A stretch of 64,000 nucleotides of DNA from Flavobacterium bernardetii. Its GTDB lineage: Bacteria; Bacteroidota; Bacteroidia; Flavobacteriales; Flavobacteriaceae. The DNA lies in NCBI RefSeq assembly GCF_011305415.1, contig NZ_JAANOQ010000001.1, forward strand, positions 395,534 to 459,533, written 5' to 3'. Shown here piece by piece: positions 50,138 to 58,886 of the stretch. The position numbers and the translations under genes are program-made. Positions within the stretch are counted from its first letter, which is position 1; each line of letters begins with the position of its first letter. The notes beneath the pieces are model-generated. The model did not search any database. It was not told the origin of the DNA and worked only from the letters and a program-made list of their open reading frames with translations.

Positions 50138-50172
50138 AAGCCTAACAGACGTTAAAATCTGTTAGGCTTTTT
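50138..50172 (+). terminator. Bidirectional terminator between convergent genes
   Basis: AAAGCCTAACAGA / TCTGTTAGGCTTT perfect 13-bp stem with A and T runs on either side; it can serve both the TonB-like gene and the oxidase gene at 50183. Confidence 0.88.
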
Positions 50173-50182
50173 TATTTTATAA

Positions 50183-51751
50183 TTAATTGAATTGAATTTC
50201 CAATTTTTTGCTCATGATTTCTTCTAATGCCCAATCTGAAGAATTAATAGCGCCTTCAATAAAACCAGTATAATCAGAATACGCTTCACCAATTATATGA
50301 ACATTTTTATGCTCTGAATTATTTAATGAAAAGGCTTTAAAAAGTTCTTGAACTTCCCATGATTTTACGCCTGGTCGCCAACAATGATTTCCAGCGCCAT
50401 AAGGAGCGCAAGACCAATCTCTAATTCCATATGAAACAATTGATTTTTCAACATCAAGTTTAATTTCTTCTAATGTTTGGTTAGAATATTTAAGAACAGC
50501 TTCTTTGGTTAATTGCAATCCTGTTGCAGACATGGCTTCATTTCCTTGCAAAGAACGATAAATATCCTTCGACATGAAATTGGCAAATTGTTGTTTAATT
50601 TCGTCGTTTTTATTAATTTCTGCAAACTCGTGTTCATTTCTATTTTCAATATAATAATTCCAAAATTCGGTCGCCGGTTTATCGGTATATAATAAAATCA
50701 TACCATAACCATCTTTATCATTCGTTTTGGATCTTCTAAAATAATGTATTTCTCGAGTTGGCATTCTGTTGGCTCTAGCTTGCGGAGATTGGTTATATTC
50801 CCACCAAGCTTCTTCCATAATGAAAAACACTTTAGTCATTGCAAAACCATTTACACTATCCAAATGATTTTGAATATTTTCTGGAAGAAAGTGTGCTAAT
50901 TTTTTCAATGGATATTGTGGCATTGCTAAAATTAAATGATCAGCAAATAGATTTATTTCTTTGTTTTTATTTACATAAGTAATTGCTATTTGATCATCAA
51001 ACGCATTTTCAAATTTTGTAATTTTTGAACCAGAACATAAAGTAACATTTGGTTGTTCTTCCAATTTAATTAGTAATTGTTTGGTAATTTCGTTAGAGCC
51101 TTTTTTAATAGTAGCTAAAATTTGACCTTCTGTTTTAAATGCTCGTAACCACCAAATTACCCATTCAATAGCATTTAAATTATCAGGAATCATGTGGTAA
51201 AATGTACCAGTATCTCTAATTTTCATTAAAGCTTGATGTGATAGAATTCCGTCTTCACTTAAAGCATTCCAAAATCCCATTTTCCACATTAATTTTCCAT
51301 TTAAAGTGGCTTCTTTTCTCATGATTCGAAAATCGTCTTCCGTTAACTCATCAATCCAAATTTGACAACCATAATCTAACGGATTGTTTGGGTTTTTTCC
51401 CATCATTAGTAAAATTCCTTTACGCAATAATTCTAATGAGTTTAAATTTTGTTCTTGTAAGGGTAAGTCATACTGTGGATATTGTGATGGATTGGCTTTC
51501 GGACCAGTAAATGGAACAAGTTCAATTTTTAAATCGTCTATAAGTTTACCGAATTTTGGTTGCAATTGCGTTTCAAATCGCATCGGACCCCATTCGGTTA
51601 CAAAATCTTCTAAAACTGTAGTTTCAATTCGACCACCCCAATGTGTTTCAGAAGCTTCTAAAACAATAATGTTATAATTGAGTTTACTTAATTGTAAAGC
51701 GCTATAAAGCCCTGAAATTCCGCCACCGGCTATGCAAATTGTTTTTAACAT
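50183..51751 (-). CDS. Flavin monoamine oxidase-like FAD enzyme
   Basis: 522 aa from the ATG at 51749-51751 (an upstream in-frame TTG would add eight residues before the Rossmann strand). FAD-binding GxGxxG in IAGGGISGLYSALQL, acidic end of strand 2 in VVLEA-type IIVLEASETHWGGR, the MAO-type ETxxxWGPMRFE stretch and a C-terminal FAD motif, HIIGEAYSDYTGFIEGAI. Family members oxidise amines or L-amino acids, giving H2O2. No signal peptide is seen. Substrate unknown. Monocistronic. Confidence 0.88.
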   Translation of the reverse strand: MLKTICIAGGGISGLYSALQLSKLNYNIIVLEASETHWGGRIETTVLEDFVTEWGPMRFETQLQPKFGKLIDDLKIELVPFTGPKANPSQYPQYDLPLQEQNLNSLELLRKGILLMMGKNPNNPLDYGCQIWIDELTEDDFRIMRKEATLNGKLMWKMGFWNALSEDGILSHQALMKIRDTGTFYHMIPDNLNAIEWVIWWLRAFKTEGQILATIKKGSNEITKQLLIKLEEQPNVTLCSGSKITKFENAFDDQIAITYVNKNKEINLFADHLILAMPQYPLKKLAHFLPENIQNHLDSVNGFAMTKVFFIMEEAWWEYNQSPQARANRMPTREIHYFRRSKTNDKDGYGMILLYTDKPATEFWNYYIENRNEHEFAEINKNDEIKQQFANFMSKDIYRSLQGNEAMSATGLQLTKEAVLKYSNQTLEEIKLDVEKSIVSYGIRDWSCAPYGAGNHCWRPGVKSWEVQELFKAFSLNNSEHKNVHIIGEAYSDYTGFIEGAINSSDWALEEIMSKKLEIQFN

Positions 51752-52003
51752 GGTTTTTAAATTAGTGTTTGACAAACTTAATTAAAATAGTGTAGTTTTT
51801 AAATTTAATAATAATAAAATTTGAAATTTTATTAAAATTTAGATTTATTTTCTAATTATTTTGTATTTTTTAGATTTATATTTTATTTTTCAATCTTTAT
51901 TCGTTTGTAACCAAATATTTTTCCAGATTTAATATTTAAAAATGGTTCTTAAAAACTATTTTGTATCTTAGTTTTTACTTAATTATCTTTTAATAATTCA
52001 TTT

Positions 52004-52396
52004 ATGCATCCAGATATTCAAAAATATAATAACAATCAAATTGGAGAAAGTTTTCTAATTTGTTCACTTCTGTCTGAAATAATTATGGAAAACTTTCCAG
52101 AAGCAGAGAATAAAGTTTGGCATGCGCATCCCGTTTGGTTTTTAGAAGGTAATCCAATTGTAGGTTACGATAAATTAAAAGATTGTGTGCGATTGCTATT
52201 TTGGAGTGGCGCCAGTTTTGAAGAAGAAGAATTGAAAATCGGAACTGGAAAATTTAAAGATGCTTCTATTCGATATGCAAATGCATCTCAAATTAATAAA
52301 GAAGATATTATTCGTTGGATTGAAAAATCGAAAGTCATTCAATGGGATTATAAAAATATTGTGAAACGAAAAGGTGTTTTGGAACGCTTGGTTTAA
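52004..52396 (+). CDS. DUF1801 family protein
   Basis: 130 aa small cytoplasmic protein of the DUF1801/YdhG type: a helical N-terminus, then KVWHAHPVWFLEGNPIVGYDKLKDCVRLLFWSG (split here for the core VWHAHPVWFLEGNPIVGY), and a C-terminal helix DIIRWIEKSKVIQWDY. Function is not known for the family. It lies 36 bases upstream of a P-loop kinase gene, which may be co-expressed. The 250 bases upstream are AT-rich without another gene. Confidence 0.75.
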   Translation: MHPDIQKYNNNQIGESFLICSLLSEIIMENFPEAENKVWHAHPVWFLEGNPIVGYDKLKDCVRLLFWSGASFEEEELKIGTGKFKDASIRYANASQINKEDIIRWIEKSKVIQWDYKNIVKRKGVLERLV

Positions 52397-52432
52397 TGAA
52401 AATTTCTGTAGATTTGAACTAAATTTTTTATC

Positions 52433-52918
52433 ATGATACATCTAATTGTTGGAAATACAGGTTCTGGAAAAACCACTTATTGTAACCAATTGAAAGCTCA
52501 AAATAAAGGAATTATTTTTTCAATTGACACTTGGAATAAAACCTTGTTTATGCCTGATAAAAAAGAAACCGATGGTTTAGATTGGTTTTTGGAACGTATT
52601 GATAGAGCAGAAGCAATGATTCAAAATTTAATGCTTCAATTAGAAAATTCAGGGACGGATGCTATCTTAGATTTAGGTTTGTCAAAGTTATCCCATCGAG
52701 AAAAATTTAGAAAATTTGCTTTAGATAATGGTATAGAATTTCAATTGCATTATTTAGATGTTTCTAAAGAAATTCGTTGGCAAAGAGTTCAAAATCGCAA
52801 TCAAGAAAAAGGATCCTCTTTCGAATTTGAAGTTTCTGAAAGCGATTTTAATTTTATGGAAGCTTGGTTTGAAGTTCCTACAAGTGATGAATTACAAGAA
52901 GCAATACTTATTTCATAA
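52433..52918 (+). CDS. P-loop kinase-like ATPase
   Basis: 161 aa. Walker A GNTGSGKTT at residues 7-15, an Asp-Leu-Gly-Leu-Ser segment (AILDLGLSKLSHREKF) near 80 acting as the Walker B/base region, and a C-terminal lid RWQRVQNRNQEKGSSFEFEV with the Arg pair typical of small-molecule or zeta-toxin-like kinases. It probably phosphorylates a small substrate in the cytoplasm; substrate unknown. Follows the DUF1801 gene on the same strand. Confidence 0.8.
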   Translation: MIHLIVGNTGSGKTTYCNQLKAQNKGIIFSIDTWNKTLFMPDKKETDGLDWFLERIDRAEAMIQNLMLQLENSGTDAILDLGLSKLSHREKFRKFALDNGIEFQLHYLDVSKEIRWQRVQNRNQEKGSSFEFEVSESDFNFMEAWFEVPTSDELQEAILIS

Positions 52919-53414
52919 TACTTATTTTTATTAAATTCGAGAAAGTAATAAATAAGTATGAATCAAATTATGTTTCTAAAATAGTATACTTCAACGCTTT
53001 AAGTAAAAAGCGAATTATTAGCTGAAATTATTTTGAAATTCTTTCCTAAATCTGAAAACAAAATATAAAAGTCATTCCTTTTGTTTTTAAAATGAAAACC
53101 TTTTTTTTGATCACCATTACCAAACAAATTTGCCTAGCTAATAGTAAGATTTCGATTGATATTTCTAGATGTTTTGGATTCTTATTGCTTGTAATTTTAA
53201 CATTTATTACGGTTTATCCGTAATTGAGATTTAATTAGAAAAAGTATTTTTATTGATGTAATTTTTCATAGAAAAAGTTATGAATTGGTTTATAATTTTC
53301 TTCAAATCATTCATGATTAGAGGCAATAAAACAAAATTTTGTAATTATAAAGGAAGGATTTAATTTAACCTATTATAGATTCTAAATCGGATCATATAAT
53401 AATCTCATCGATTT
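52919..53414. other. Gene-poor AT-rich stretch
   Basis: 496 bases without a convincing gene. One short frame, 53092-53223, would encode 43 residues (MKTFFLITITKQICL...) with one hydrophobic segment at its end, but it has no promoter, ribosome site or recognisable similarity. No repeat or clear hairpin seen. Confidence 0.5.
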
Positions 53415-54044
53415 ATGCTGAATAGAATTTTTAATAAACTTAATTTCCATAATAATTTATTTCATTATGATAGAGAATGGTATTATTATACTATAAGCAG
53501 TCAATATGATTATCTTGATCGATTGTATAAAAACAATATAAAAGTTAAAGAAAATTTTATTTCAGATGTACAGATTGGTTTTGGAATAAATTTAGATTTT
53601 GGATTGTCTTCAAGTCAAATCAAAAAAAAACTAGGACGTCCGCATTTTAAGTACCAAAAGAAAGATGTAGACAATTATTATATTTATTTTTATAAAAGAA
53701 AAATATATAAACATAAAATTAAATTAGAACTTCATTTTTTAAACGATACTTTTTTTCTTGGTGTTTATATTTTTAATGATGAACCGAAAGAATTTAGTAA
53801 TATAATTTCAGAATTATGTTTGAAATACAAGGTTGATCCACTGAATTTTATGCATACAAAACATCAAATTACAGATTCAAAAAATAACATAATTGATGTT
53901 GATATTAAAACAAATCTTGTAATCGCATATATTGATAATTCGAATCATAAAATTCATTCAATTTATAAAGCATTGAATATAAGTGAAGATGAAATTGCGA
54001 GAAAACAGAATCATGAAAAAAAGAGATTTAGAAGTTTTTTATAG
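53415..54044 (+). CDS. Unknown protein
   Basis: 209 aa soluble protein, very rich in Tyr, Lys, Asn and Phe. The part DVQIGFGINLDFGLSSSQIKKKLGRPHFKYQK looks like an alpha/beta unit of the kind seen in small Bacteroidetes proteins that contain SSxxIkkkLGkP (a SmpA/OmlA-like helix-turn), but there is no signal peptide. I do not recognise a family. It has an AT-rich surround, no obvious partner, and base use like its neighbours. It may be a recent acquisition. Confidence 0.55.
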   Translation: MLNRIFNKLNFHNNLFHYDREWYYYTISSQYDYLDRLYKNNIKVKENFISDVQIGFGINLDFGLSSSQIKKKLGRPHFKYQKKDVDNYYIYFYKRKIYKHKIKLELHFLNDTFFLGVYIFNDEPKEFSNIISELCLKYKVDPLNFMHTKHQITDSKNNIIDVDIKTNLVIAYIDNSNHKIHSIYKALNISEDEIARKQNHEKKRFRSFL

Positions 54045-54190
54045 TAAATAAAAATAATTTACTTTTCCTCTTGTATATTATAGGTAGTTTTTTTTTGTGA
54101 TATTTAAGAAATAGTGCCTTTTTTTTTAGACTTACCTTAGTGTTGTAAATTTTATTTATTTAAAAGGTTTTAATATTATCAAGTATTCAT

Positions 54191-54198
54191 TATATTTG
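54191..54198 (+). promoter_or_regulatory. -7 promoter element of the DUF4199 operon
   Basis: TATATTTG fits TAnnTTTG, 26 bases before the ATG at 54224. Confidence 0.5.
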
Positions 54199-54223
54199 AA
54201 ATTCAACCTAAAATAATAAAATT

Positions 54224-54718
54224 ATGAACAAAATTATTTTAAAATATAGAATTTTAGGAGGTATTGCTGCTTCAATAGTTATGTCTTCCATGACAGTATA
54301 TATGAAGTTGCATCCTGAAAAAACGGTAAGTATTTTTTTAGGCATGTTTACTATGATATTAGCTTACACTTTCATTGTTTTAGGTGTTCTAAAATTAAGA
54401 AAGGAAAATAATAATACCATCACATTAGGTCAAGCGTTTTTATGTGGATTAGGTATTGTTTTTATTACTTCAACAATATATGTTTTAGTTTGGTTAATCA
54501 TTTATTATAATTTCTTTCCAAATTTCATGGAACATTATTGTGATTTAGCCTTAAAGCAAACACCACCAGAAGAATTAGTGGCTAAAAAAGCCGAAATGGA
54601 AGAATATAAAGAAATGTATAAGTCACCAATTGGAGTCGTTTTACTTACATATATGGAAATTTTCCCATTTGGAATTGTAGTTGCTTTAATTAATGCAGTA
54701 ATTTTGAAGAAGAAATAA
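54224..54718 (+). CDS. DUF4199 membrane protein
   Basis: 164 aa with four hydrophobic helices at about 8-27, 35-57, 68-97 and 137-160, and the family's cytoplasmic start KYRILGGIAASIVM and ITLGQAFLCGLGIVFITSTIYV segment. DUF4199 is common in Bacteroidetes; its function is not known. The next gene starts 6 bases after the stop, and the TSUP gene follows, so three genes may be one transcript. Confidence 0.8.
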   Translation: MNKIILKYRILGGIAASIVMSSMTVYMKLHPEKTVSIFLGMFTMILAYTFIVLGVLKLRKENNNTITLGQAFLCGLGIVFITSTIYVLVWLIIYYNFFPNFMEHYCDLALKQTPPEELVAKKAEMEEYKEMYKSPIGVVLLTYMEIFPFGIVVALINAVILKKK

Positions 54719-54724
54719 ATTTAA

Positions 54725-55381
54725 ATGATAAATAAACTATTCGCCCTTCTTTTACTTCATTCAGTTTTTGTTTTTTCGCAAGATAATTTCTCAAATAATG
54801 AAAAGCTTTCATTTACCATCTCTTCCACACACTTAATTGATCCTTGGGACGGTTCTTCAATAAGAATTGGTATCGAAAAACCATTTGATGATTTTACGGT
54901 TAATTTAGAATTTGGAAAATATGTAAATACTATTGAAAATTATAATATCAAACCAAATGTAAAAGGATTTATTTTTAATCCGATTATAAAATTTAAAGGG
55001 TATACAAATGAAAACGGAGTAACTGATTATTTAGGAATTGATTATTTATATAAAAACTTCAGCCATGATACGTATGATAGTATAAAATTTAATACCACTT
55101 TGGTTAATAAAGAATATAGAATTTCAAGAAAAATACACGCTATTTCTGTAAAATATTTTCAACGTCATGATTTTAATAAACATTTGTTTTACGATTTTTA
55201 TGTTGGATTAGGAATTAGATTTACAAGTTCCAAATCTAATTTGACTGTTGAAGAAGCCAACAGTATTTTGAATGATGAATATCATGGCGCTACACAAATT
55301 GAAAATGAAATTAATAAAACAGGAAATTTTATCCGTCCAAACCTATATTGTGGCGTTAAATTTGGTTATCGCATCTTTTAA
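54725..55381 (+). CDS. Exported beta-barrel-like protein
   Basis: 218 aa. Signal peptide MINKLFALLLLHSVFVFSQ; the rest alternates hydrophobic and polar residues, as in small outer-membrane barrels (FTISSTHLIDPWDGSSIRIG, FTVNLEFGKYV, FYDFYVGLGIRFTSSK), and ends in VKFGYRIF with a terminal Phe. This points to an 8-10-stranded outer-membrane protein; function unknown. The TSUP gene starts on the very next base after its stop (TAAATG). Confidence 0.7.
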   Translation: MINKLFALLLLHSVFVFSQDNFSNNEKLSFTISSTHLIDPWDGSSIRIGIEKPFDDFTVNLEFGKYVNTIENYNIKPNVKGFIFNPIIKFKGYTNENGVTDYLGIDYLYKNFSHDTYDSIKFNTTLVNKEYRISRKIHAISVKYFQRHDFNKHLFYDFYVGLGIRFTSSKSNLTVEEANSILNDEYHGATQIENEINKTGNFIRPNLYCGVKFGYRIF

Positions 55382-56176
55382 ATGAACCTACTCGAACTCT
55401 TTGCCCAACACGACATTTCTATATTAATTATAATTGGAATCGCATCTCTTTTTGCTGGATTTATTGACGCTATTGTTGGCGGCGGTGGCTTAATTCAATT
55501 TCCAGCGTTTATGATTTTATTTCCAAATTCAACCATACCAACCGCTTTTGGAACCAACAAAATTGCCGGACTTTCAGGAACTTCCATCGCAGCGGTTCAA
55601 TATGCTAAACGCGTAAAATTCAATTGGAAATTACTCGTAATTACTGCTATTACTTCTTTTGTGTTTTCTTTTATAGGTGCGAAATTAGTCAGCCGTATCG
55701 ATGTCAATATTCTCAAACCATTTATCTTTTTTTTATTAATTGCGATTGCCATTTATACCTTTAAGAAAAAGGATTTTGGTTCCATTTCCACAAAAAAACT
55801 TACAGAAAATAAAAAATACCTTTTCGGATTCTTATTAGGAATAATTATTGGTTTCTATGATGGCTTTTTAGGTCCTGGAACAGGAAGTTTCTTAGTTTTA
55901 GGATTTGTAGCTTTATTAGGTTTCGAATTTTTAGAAGCTTCGGCTTATGCGAAAGTAATCAATTGTGTGACCAATATTTCAGCTTTGTATGTCTTCATTT
56001 CTCAAGGAAATTATATTATAGAAATTGCTATAATTATGGCGGTTTCTAACGTAATTGGAAGCATAGTTGGTTCTCGAATGGCCATTTTAAAAGGAAATCT
56101 CTTTATTAGAAAAATATTTCTATTTGTAGTTTGTATTATGATTCTTCGTTATGGATATGATGTTTTTTTTAGTTAG
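55382..56176 (+). CDS. TSUP (TauE/SafE) family permease
   Basis: 264 aa inner-membrane protein with about eight helices. Family marks are FAGFIDAIVGGGGLIQFPAFM and PTAFGTNKIAGLSGTSIAAVQYA in the first half and the repeat GFYDGFLGPGTGSFLVLGFV in the second. TSUP proteins export or import sulfite and other organosulfur anions; the substrate here is unknown. Its ATG abuts the stop of the barrel protein gene, so translation is coupled. Confidence 0.9.
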   Translation: MNLLELFAQHDISILIIIGIASLFAGFIDAIVGGGGLIQFPAFMILFPNSTIPTAFGTNKIAGLSGTSIAAVQYAKRVKFNWKLLVITAITSFVFSFIGAKLVSRIDVNILKPFIFFLLIAIAIYTFKKKDFGSISTKKLTENKKYLFGFLLGIIIGFYDGFLGPGTGSFLVLGFVALLGFEFLEASAYAKVINCVTNISALYVFISQGNYIIEIAIIMAVSNVIGSIVGSRMAILKGNLFIRKIFLFVVCIMILRYGYDVFFS

Positions 56177-56208
56177 ATTTGTTTAATCCAAACAAACAAA
56201 GTTCATAA

Positions 56209-57810
56209 ATGAAGAAACTGGTATTACTAACAAGCGTTTCATTACTTCTATCTTGCCAATCTATAAAACAATTTAATGAAGGCTTATCACAACCCATTCC
56301 TGTTGATAAACTGCAAAGTGATGTTGATTTCTCGTATAAAAAACTAAAGCAATTACACCCAAAATTATATTGGTACATTTCTAAAGAAAAATTAGATTTT
56401 AAATTTGACAGTTTAAAAGAATCCATAAAGAAACCAATGACTGGATTGGCTTTTTACAAAGAGTTGAGTCAAGTTGTTAAAACAATTGGACAAGGGCATT
56501 TAGGTATTTCACCAAGTTTGGAAAAATTGTCCAAAAAAGAACAAAAACTGCTGAAGAAAAAAGGAAAATCTGCTTTTTCGCAATTCGATTTTGAGTATAT
56601 CGAAAACAAACTTTTTATTACAAAAAACCGTTCTCGTTTTCAAATTAATGAAATGACAGAAGTGGTTGCTATAAACAATGAAAAACCAGCTGATTTAATT
56701 CCAATATTTGAAAAAAGAATTGCTTCGGATGGTTATAATACTACATTTTTCAACCGATATTTAGGCAAAAGTTTTGGAGCTTTTTATACTTTAGATAAAG
56801 GAAAAATGCAAGATAGTATAAAATTGCTTCTTAAATTAGACGATAAAGATTCTCTTTTTGTTGTGAAACGAGATACTTTCGGGACGAATTCTAAAGAAGA
56901 TAAAATCAAATTGTCTAAAAAAGAAACTAAAGAAAAAGCAAAGTTCAATAGCAAATACGGATTTAATAAAGAGACGAAAACGTTTACAAGAGAATTAAAG
57001 TTTATCGAAAATGATAGTACTACAGCTTTAATGACCATCAAACAATTTAACAACGGAAATTCGCATGATTTTTATGAAGAATCATTTAATAAATTATCTG
57101 TTGCCAATACTAAAAATTTAATTATCGATTTACGCAATAATCCAGGAGGAAGATTGTTTGAAATTGGTGATTTATATGGCTATTTAGCCAACGAACCTTT
57201 TGTTTTTATTGACGATTATGAAGTGGTTTCTAGAACCAGTAAATTACATGTCGATTATTTTAAAGGTGGCGGACCAGTAGTAAAGTTTTTTAAAATATTA
57301 GGTGCTCCATTTTTCTATTCTATCAATTATTTTAAGGTACGAAAAGAAGACGATAAATATTTGTTTAGCACAAAATATTCCAAAATAAGTCAACCTAAAC
57401 CAAACAATTTTAAAGGTAAAGTGTATGTATTAATCAACGGAGGAAGTTTTTCAGCATCAAGTGTTATTTCATCTAATTTAAAATCAACGAAACGTGCCTT
57501 TTTTGTTGGCGAAGAAACAGGAGGAGCCTATAATGGAACCGTCGCAGCACAAATGCCTATGGTACAATTACCCAATAGTAAAGTCAATTTACGAATCGGA
57601 TTAGCGTTAGTTAGCGCCAATGGTAAAACGGATATTGAAGGAAGAGGAATTTTTCCAGATAAAGAAATAAATCCAACTATTGAAGACCGAAAAAACAACA
57701 TCGATCCAGAATTAAATTGGATTTTAAACGACATCAAACGTGAAAAAGAAGTAGAGGAGTTGTTGAAAGAGCCAAGTAAAGAGCCAAGTAAAGAGCCAAG
57801 TAAAAAGTAA
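56209..57810 (+). CDS. S41-family peptidase lipoprotein
   Basis: 533 aa. Lipoprotein signal with Cys16 in SVSLLLSC. An N-terminal helical domain (35-140), then a region around 140-275 that holds a possible PDZ-like fold, then the S41 domain: LIIDLRNNPGGRLFEIG (about 305-320) and the nucleophile loop NGGSFSASS (410-418; catalytic Ser within the SxS) with a Gly-rich VGEETGGAYNG after it. A processing protease of the cell envelope. The C-terminal EPSKEPSKEPSKK tail is encoded by an invading GAGCCAAGTAAA repeat, not by the family. Confidence 0.88.
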   Translation: MKKLVLLTSVSLLLSCQSIKQFNEGLSQPIPVDKLQSDVDFSYKKLKQLHPKLYWYISKEKLDFKFDSLKESIKKPMTGLAFYKELSQVVKTIGQGHLGISPSLEKLSKKEQKLLKKKGKSAFSQFDFEYIENKLFITKNRSRFQINEMTEVVAINNEKPADLIPIFEKRIASDGYNTTFFNRYLGKSFGAFYTLDKGKMQDSIKLLLKLDDKDSLFVVKRDTFGTNSKEDKIKLSKKETKEKAKFNSKYGFNKETKTFTRELKFIENDSTTALMTIKQFNNGNSHDFYEESFNKLSVANTKNLIIDLRNNPGGRLFEIGDLYGYLANEPFVFIDDYEVVSRTSKLHVDYFKGGGPVVKFFKILGAPFFYSINYFKVRKEDDKYLFSTKYSKISQPKPNNFKGKVYVLINGGSFSASSVISSNLKSTKRAFFVGEETGGAYNGTVAAQMPMVQLPNSKVNLRIGLALVSANGKTDIEGRGIFPDKEINPTIEDRKNNIDPELNWILNDIKREKEVEELLKEPSKEPSKEPSKK

Positions 57811-57860
57811 AAAGAGCCAAGTAAAAAGTAAAAAGAGCCAAGTAAAAAGAGCCAAGTAAA
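57766..57860 (+). repeat. GAGCCAAGTAAA repeat cluster at the S41 peptidase end
   Basis: Six GAGCCAAG units separated by TAAA, TAAAAAGTAAAAA and similar. The first three are inside the peptidase frame and give its EPSK repeats; TAA at 57808-57810, within an AGTAAAAAGTAA word, is the stop. Confidence 0.9.
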
Positions 57861-57865
57861 GCGTT

Positions 57866-58085
57866 ACAACACAGATTTAAGAAATTATAAAATTATAAAC
57901 CCTAGTGCGCCTTGCGAAAATCTTAGTGAACTTTGCGGTTAAAAAATAAATAGATTGTATCAACACAGATTTAAGAAATCATATAAATTTTAAAAATAAA
58001 AACCCTAGCGAGCCTTGCGAAAATCATTGCGAACTTTGCGGTTAAAAAACATATAAATTATAAGAATTTCTTCAATCTGTGTTTA
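57866..58085. repeat. Two copies of a composite intergenic repeat plus an inverted arm
   Basis: Module: ACACAGATTTAAGAAAT, an AT stretch, then CCTAGYGNGCCTTGCGAAAAT and TGCGAACTTTGCGGTTAAAA. Copies at about 57866-57948 and 57961-58050. ATTTCTTCAATCTGTGTTT (58066-58084) is the inverted form of the ACACAGATTTAAGAAAT word. A third copy is at 58763-58855. Confidence 0.85.
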
Positions 58086-58096
58086 AAAAAAAATAT

Positions 58097-58720
58097 ATGT
58101 TTAAAAATAATACATTAAAAATATACATGGTTTTATTCCTTGTCGGATTGGCCGTTTCTGCCATTCATCCAAAAGAATATTTCACTTGGTTTTTAGAAGT
58201 AGTGCCCGCAATTATTGGGCTTTTAATAATGGTGTTTACATTTAAAAAATTCCAATTTACAAATTACACCTACTTTTTCATTTTACTACATTGTATCATA
58301 TTGTTTATTGGTGGTCATTATACGTATGCCGAAGTTCCTTTATTCGATTGGATAAAAGAAACTTTTGATCAAACCAGAAACAATTATGATAAAGTGGGAC
58401 ATTTTGCTCAAGGTTTCGTACCAGCAATGATTGTACGCGAATTATTCATTAGAAAAAATGTGATTGCAAATCAAAGCTTTTTCAATTTTATAATTGTTTC
58501 CATTTGTTTGGCAATTAGCGCCGCTTATGAATGGATAGAATGGTGGGTTTCTATTTGTACTGGAGATGGAGGAGATGCTTTTTTAGGCACCCAAGGCTAC
58601 GTTTGGGACACTCAATCTGATATGCTTTTAGCCACAATTGGCGCCATTTGTATGGTGTTATTTTTTAGTAAAAGTCAAGACAACGCAATTGGTTTTATTA
58701 AAGAGCCAAGTAAAAAGTAA
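58097..58720 (+). CDS. DUF2238 membrane protein
   Basis: 207 aa from the ATG at 58097 (an upstream GTG lies in the repeat arm). Five or six hydrophobic helices; family marks are HYTYAEVPLFDW, YDKVGHFAQGFVPAM, AAYEWIEWWVSI, and QGYVWDTQSDML. DUF2238 (YjdF-like) membrane proteins have no settled function. The last residues, IKEPSKK, are encoded by the same repeat that ends the upstream S41 peptidase gene, in the same phase. Confidence 0.85.
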   Translation: MFKNNTLKIYMVLFLVGLAVSAIHPKEYFTWFLEVVPAIIGLLIMVFTFKKFQFTNYTYFFILLHCIILFIGGHYTYAEVPLFDWIKETFDQTRNNYDKVGHFAQGFVPAMIVRELFIRKNVIANQSFFNFIIVSICLAISAAYEWIEWWVSICTGDGGDAFLGTQGYVWDTQSDMLLATIGAICMVLFFSKSQDNAIGFIKEPSKK

Positions 58721-58855
58721 AAAGAGCCAAGTAAAAGTAAAAAGAGTCAAGTAAAAAGATTTACAACACAGATTAAAGAAATTATATAAATTTTAAAAAT
58801 AAAAAAATCCTAGCGCGCCTTGCGAAAATCTTTGCGAGCTTTGCGGTTAAAAAAA
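58703..58855 (+). repeat. GAGCCAAG units and third composite repeat copy
   Basis: GAGCCAAG at 58703 and again downstream, then a GAGTCAAG variant, followed by the ACACAGATTAAAG / CTTGCGAAAATCTTTGCG / GCTTTGCGGTTAAA module. The arrangement copies that after the S41 gene one gene upstream. Confidence 0.85.
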
Positions 58856-58886
58856 AATCAATTAGTCATTATAAACATAAAATATC

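Noticed and set aside
50138..50172. GCCTAAC/GTTAGGC pair as an attC site
   Set aside because: It is a short perfect hairpin with A and T runs between two convergent genes, which is a terminator; it lacks the ~130-bp imperfect structure of the elements at 4960 and 5874.
53092..53223. 43-residue frame in the gene-poor stretch
   Set aside because: No promoter, ribosome site or recognisable similarity; noted only under the gap description.
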